DNA from: an uncultured Thermoanaerobacterales bacterium
GTDB lineage: Bacteria; Bacillota; Clostridia; Christensenellales; UBA1242
NCBI GenBank assembly: GCA_949840475.1
Contig: CATKXA010000048.1
Coordinates: 1-7,391, forward strand
DNA: 7,391 nucleotides
Direction: 5' to 3'
Positions 5,622 to 7,391 of the stretch are shown here, piece after piece. The translations under genes were made by a program, and so were the position numbers. The notes under the pieces were generated by a model, which was not told where the DNA came from, ran no database searches, and was given only the letters and a program-made list of their open reading frames with translations. Every line of letters starts with the position of its first letter. Position 1 is the first letter of the stretch.

Positions 5622-5665
5622 GAATAATTAAAATTTCTCACACTTAATAGGTTTTTAGAATATTT

Positions 5666-5697
5666 TAAAGTAGTAGCAAACAGCTAACTTTACTTTA
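5666..5697 (+). promoter_or_regulatory. Possible leader hairpin ending at the ZIP gene ribosome binding site
   Basis: TAAAGTA (5666-5672) pairs with TACTTTA (5691-5697), and inside it TAGC (5674-5677) pairs with GCTA (5683-5686) around AAACA, leaving a small asymmetric internal loop. The last stem base is the first base of the AGAGGA binding site. If transcribed, the hairpin could modulate translation. The ZIP promoter itself is unclear; TAGAAT (5656-5661) is a weak -10 candidate. Confidence 0.35.
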
Positions 5698-5702
5698 GAG
5701 GA
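5697..5702 (+). promoter_or_regulatory. Ribosome binding site deciding a TTG start
   Basis: AGAGGA lies seven bases before the TTG at 5710. The next in-frame ATG falls within the second membrane segment, so the TTG is the true start of the ZIP transporter. Confidence 0.7.
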
Positions 5703-5709
5703 TACAGCT

Positions 5710-6498
5710 TTGAATAATACATTATTAACAGCTTTTGGATGTCTTATAATATTTGTAGCCACTACTTTTGGGGCTCTTATAGTATTTTTCTTTAAAAAAG
5801 ACTTTAACAAAAAAGTAAACAGTATAATCTGTGGTTTTTCTTCTGGCATAATGATAGCAGCTTCCATTTGGGGACTAATTATGCCCGCTCTCAGCCAGTC
5901 TGAAAACATGGGCAAATGGAGCTTTTTACCCGTGGCTATTGGACTTGTCGTTGGAGCATTGTTTTTAGTAGTTGTAGATATTGTTGTAAACAAAATCAAT
6001 AGCAAATCTAAAACAGGTGAACTGGAGGGAACAATAGCTAAAAATAAACTCACAAGATTTGTTGTAGCTTTTACCTTTCATAATATCCCAGAAGGCATGG
6101 CTGTCGGCTTTGCCTTTGGTACAGCACTAAACTCAGGAGAGGCAAGTTCCTTTATTGCAGCTATGGGTATAGCTATTGGCATCGCCATTCAAAATATACC
6201 AGAAGGTATGGCTGTCGCCCTCCCTGTTTATAAACATACAGGCAAAAAGGGCTTTAGCTTTTTAATAGGAATGCTCAGCGGCATTGTTGAACCAATTTTC
6301 GCATTTGTTGGAGTAATGCTCGCTTCTAAAATATCTGTACTCTTACCTTGGCTATTGGCTTTCTCTGCTGGTAGCATGCTCTTTGTAAGCTTTGAAGACC
6401 TTATCCCTGAGGCAAATGAAACCTACCCTAAACTTGGCACTTGGGCACTCATGGTCGGGTTCATTGTAATGATGATTTTAGACATCGCCCTAGGATAA
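5710..6498 (+). CDS. ZIP-family divalent metal transporter, GufA type
   Basis: A 262-aa polytopic protein with eight predicted membrane segments (about 4-28, 39-60, 72-94, 116-139, 147-170, 181-204, 208-226, 243-261). The paired metal-binding signatures are clear: HNIPEG in segment 4 (H124, N125, E128) and QNIPEG in segment 5 (Q161, N162, E165), with E194 in GIVEPI of segment 6. Gln rather than His at the start of the segment 5 motif is a feature I associate with the GufA branch. The loop between segments 3 and 4 (95-115) is short and has no His-rich stretch. It should import Zn, Mn, Fe or similar ions; which one cannot be told. It starts at TTG after AGAGGA. It diverges from the Fe-S operon and converges on phosphoglycerate mutase. 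Confidence 0.93.
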   Translation: MNNTLLTAFGCLIIFVATTFGALIVFFFKKDFNKKVNSIICGFSSGIMIAASIWGLIMPALSQSENMGKWSFLPVAIGLVVGALFLVVVDIVVNKINSKSKTGELEGTIAKNKLTRFVVAFTFHNIPEGMAVGFAFGTALNSGEASSFIAAMGIAIGIAIQNIPEGMAVALPVYKHTGKKGFSFLIGMLSGIVEPIFAFVGVMLASKISVLLPWLLAFSAGSMLFVSFEDLIPEANETYPKLGTWALMVGFIVMMILDIALG

Positions 6499-6503
6499 AA
6501 AAA

Positions 6504-6528
6504 GTCGCTATTAAAGCGACCTTTTTTT
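6504..6528. terminator. Bidirectional intrinsic terminator
   Basis: GTCGCT (6504-6509) pairs with AGCGAC (6515-6520) over a five-base loop. It is followed by CTTTTTTT on the plus strand and preceded by seven A, which read as T on the minus strand. It serves both the ZIP gene and the phosphoglycerate mutase gene, whose stop codon (6527-6529) overlaps the T-tract. Confidence 0.92.
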
Positions 6529-7391
6529 AAAACAACGGGTTTTCCATTGACTCTGGTATTTTTAGGCCTAAAAGCTTTAAAACAGTAGGTGCAATATTTG
6601 CAAGCTTACCATTTTTTATAAGTTCAACGCTTCGTTTTTTCTCACTCACAAGCCATAACCTAACAGGATTACAGGTATGACTAGTAAGCACATTACCTTC
6701 TTTATCAATCATCTCTTCAGCGTTGCCATGGTCAGCGGTAATAATACAGTCCCCGCCCGCCGTTAGCGTTGCTTCGGCTATTTTATAGGCACATTCATCA
6801 ACCTTTCTTATAGCCTTAATTGTTGCCTCTAAATTGCCAGTATGCCCAAGCATGTCGGGGTTTGATAAGTTTATCAAAACAAAAGCATACTTTTTGGAGC
6901 TGATTGCTTTTATTGCCTCACTTGTTATCTCGTCAGCACGCATAGAAGGATATTCATCAAAGCTTTTAACATCTATGGTATCTATTAGTTTGCGAACCTC
7001 GCCCTTGTATGGCTTTTCAATTCCACCATTAAAGAAAAAGGTTACATGTGCATACTTTGTAGTTTCACTGACATGAAATTGTTTTAGTCCGTTTTTAGAT
7101 ATTATTGCAGACAAGTTTTCAGTTATTTTTTGTGGTTTAAAAGCTACCAAAACATCTTTAAATGCCTCACTATACTCAGTCATACAACAAAATACCATGT
7201 TGCTAATTTGTTTTGTTTTAAAGCCTTCAAAATCTTTTTGAGTTATAGCATCAGTTATCTCTCTCGCTCTGTCTGTTCTAAAGTTAAAGAATATTACTGC
7301 ATCATTATCTTTAATAAAACAATTTTCTTTAATAATAGTAGGCTCAACAAACTCATCAGTAATGCCTGCTTTGTAATAACTCATTAAAGCA
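6527..7391 (-). CDS. gpmI: 2,3-bisphosphoglycerate-independent phosphoglycerate mutase (partial, N-terminus beyond window)
   Basis: Cofactor-independent mutase interconverting 3- and 2-phosphoglycerate in cytosolic glycolysis. About 287 codons are present, against about 510 for the family. The frame stays open through the right edge, and the ATG at 7384 is internal (SYYKAGITDEF is a mid-protein motif). Counting from that ATG, the substrate-binding loop is FFNFRTDRARE (32-42), followed by SETTKYAHVTFFFNGG (106-121). The metal ligands are all present: NPDMLGHTG (D177, H181), ADHGNAE (D218, H219) and TSHTCNP (H236). The phosphatase-domain serine that forms the intermediate lies in the missing part. 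The end, NPLF, follows the usual pattern. It shares a terminator with the convergent ZIP gene. Its neighbours upstream (often triosephosphate isomerase and phosphoglycerate kinase) are not visible. Confidence 0.96.
   Translation of the reverse strand, partial: ALMSYYKAGITDEFVEPTIIKENCFIKDNDAVIFFNFRTDRAREITDAITQKDFEGFKTKQISNMVFCCMTEYSEAFKDVLVAFKPQKITENLSAIISKNGLKQFHVSETTKYAHVTFFFNGGIEKPYKGEVRKLIDTIDVKSFDEYPSMRADEITSEAIKAISSKKYAFVLINLSNPDMLGHTGNLEATIKAIRKVDECAYKIAEATLTAGGDCIITADHGNAEEMIDKEGNVLTSHTCNPVRLWLVSEKKRSVELIKNGKLANIAPTVLKLLGLKIPESMENPLF

Noticed and set aside
5655..6053. Minus-strand open frame of 132 codons
   Set aside because: It lies antisense inside the well-supported ZIP transporter, has low-complexity composition and matches no family I recognise. 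The same applies to antisense frames at 730-918, 2094-2276, 4688-4912, 5316-5567, 6834-7076 and 7130-7387.
7382..7384. ATG at 7384 as the start of a short 285-aa phosphoglycerate mutase
   Set aside because: The frame is open upstream through the window edge, and SYYKAGITDEF is a mid-protein motif of the roughly 510-aa enzyme, so the gene is cut by the window and not truncated in nature.

Overview
This is an AT-rich window (roughly one third G+C) that reads as a chromosomal segment of an anaerobic Bacillota/Clostridia-type bacterium. The clues are strong AGGAG/AGAGG ribosome binding sites, sigma-A type promoters, two TTG starts, TAA-dominated stops (one TGA, so the standard bacterial code) and a stand-alone two-gene SUF-like Fe-S assembly locus without sufS or sufU. 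I do not place it at genus level.

Layout, left to right. (1) The left edge holds the N-terminal 207 residues of a multi-pass membrane protein that looks like YwaF/TMEM164, transcribed leftward. Diverging from it is a YhhN/TMEM86-type lysoplasmalogenase-like membrane protein (749-1462, +). (2) This converges on an alpha/beta hydrolase (1506-2360, -) through a shared hairpin terminator. The hydrolase promoter is very clear and carries a perfect 8-bp palindrome straddling its -10 box. (3) Positions 2361-2812 contain no gene but are full of structure. There are two GC-rich perfect-stem palindromes (2437-2501, 2517-2563), a longer imperfect inverted repeat (2577-2715) and a terminator hairpin for the gene to the right. 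(4) An orphan P-loop/shikimate-kinase-like protein (2813-3802, -) lies downstream of (5) a SUF-like pair: an ABC ATPase (4875-5576, -) and a short SufB/SufD-type scaffold protein (3955-4875, -). The pair is joined by a TAATG overlap and driven by a near-consensus promoter. (6) Divergent from the Fe-S locus is a GufA-type ZIP metal transporter (5710-6498, +), with a possible leader hairpin ending at its ribosome binding site. (7) It converges, across a second shared terminator, on the C-terminal part of cofactor-independent phosphoglycerate mutase (6527 to the right edge, -).

Most genes are conserved housekeeping or membrane functions. The Fe-S pair supplies cluster scaffolding, the ZIP protein imports divalent metal, and GpmI is a metal-dependent glycolytic enzyme, so metal use is a loose shared theme on the right. 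On the left, the two membrane proteins belong to families whose eukaryotic members act on ether phospholipids, which suggests a possible plasmalogen-remodelling pair. The least explained parts are the palindrome-rich gap at 2400-2720 and the orphan P-loop protein. I see no CRISPR array, tRNA, rRNA, transposase or prophage gene.
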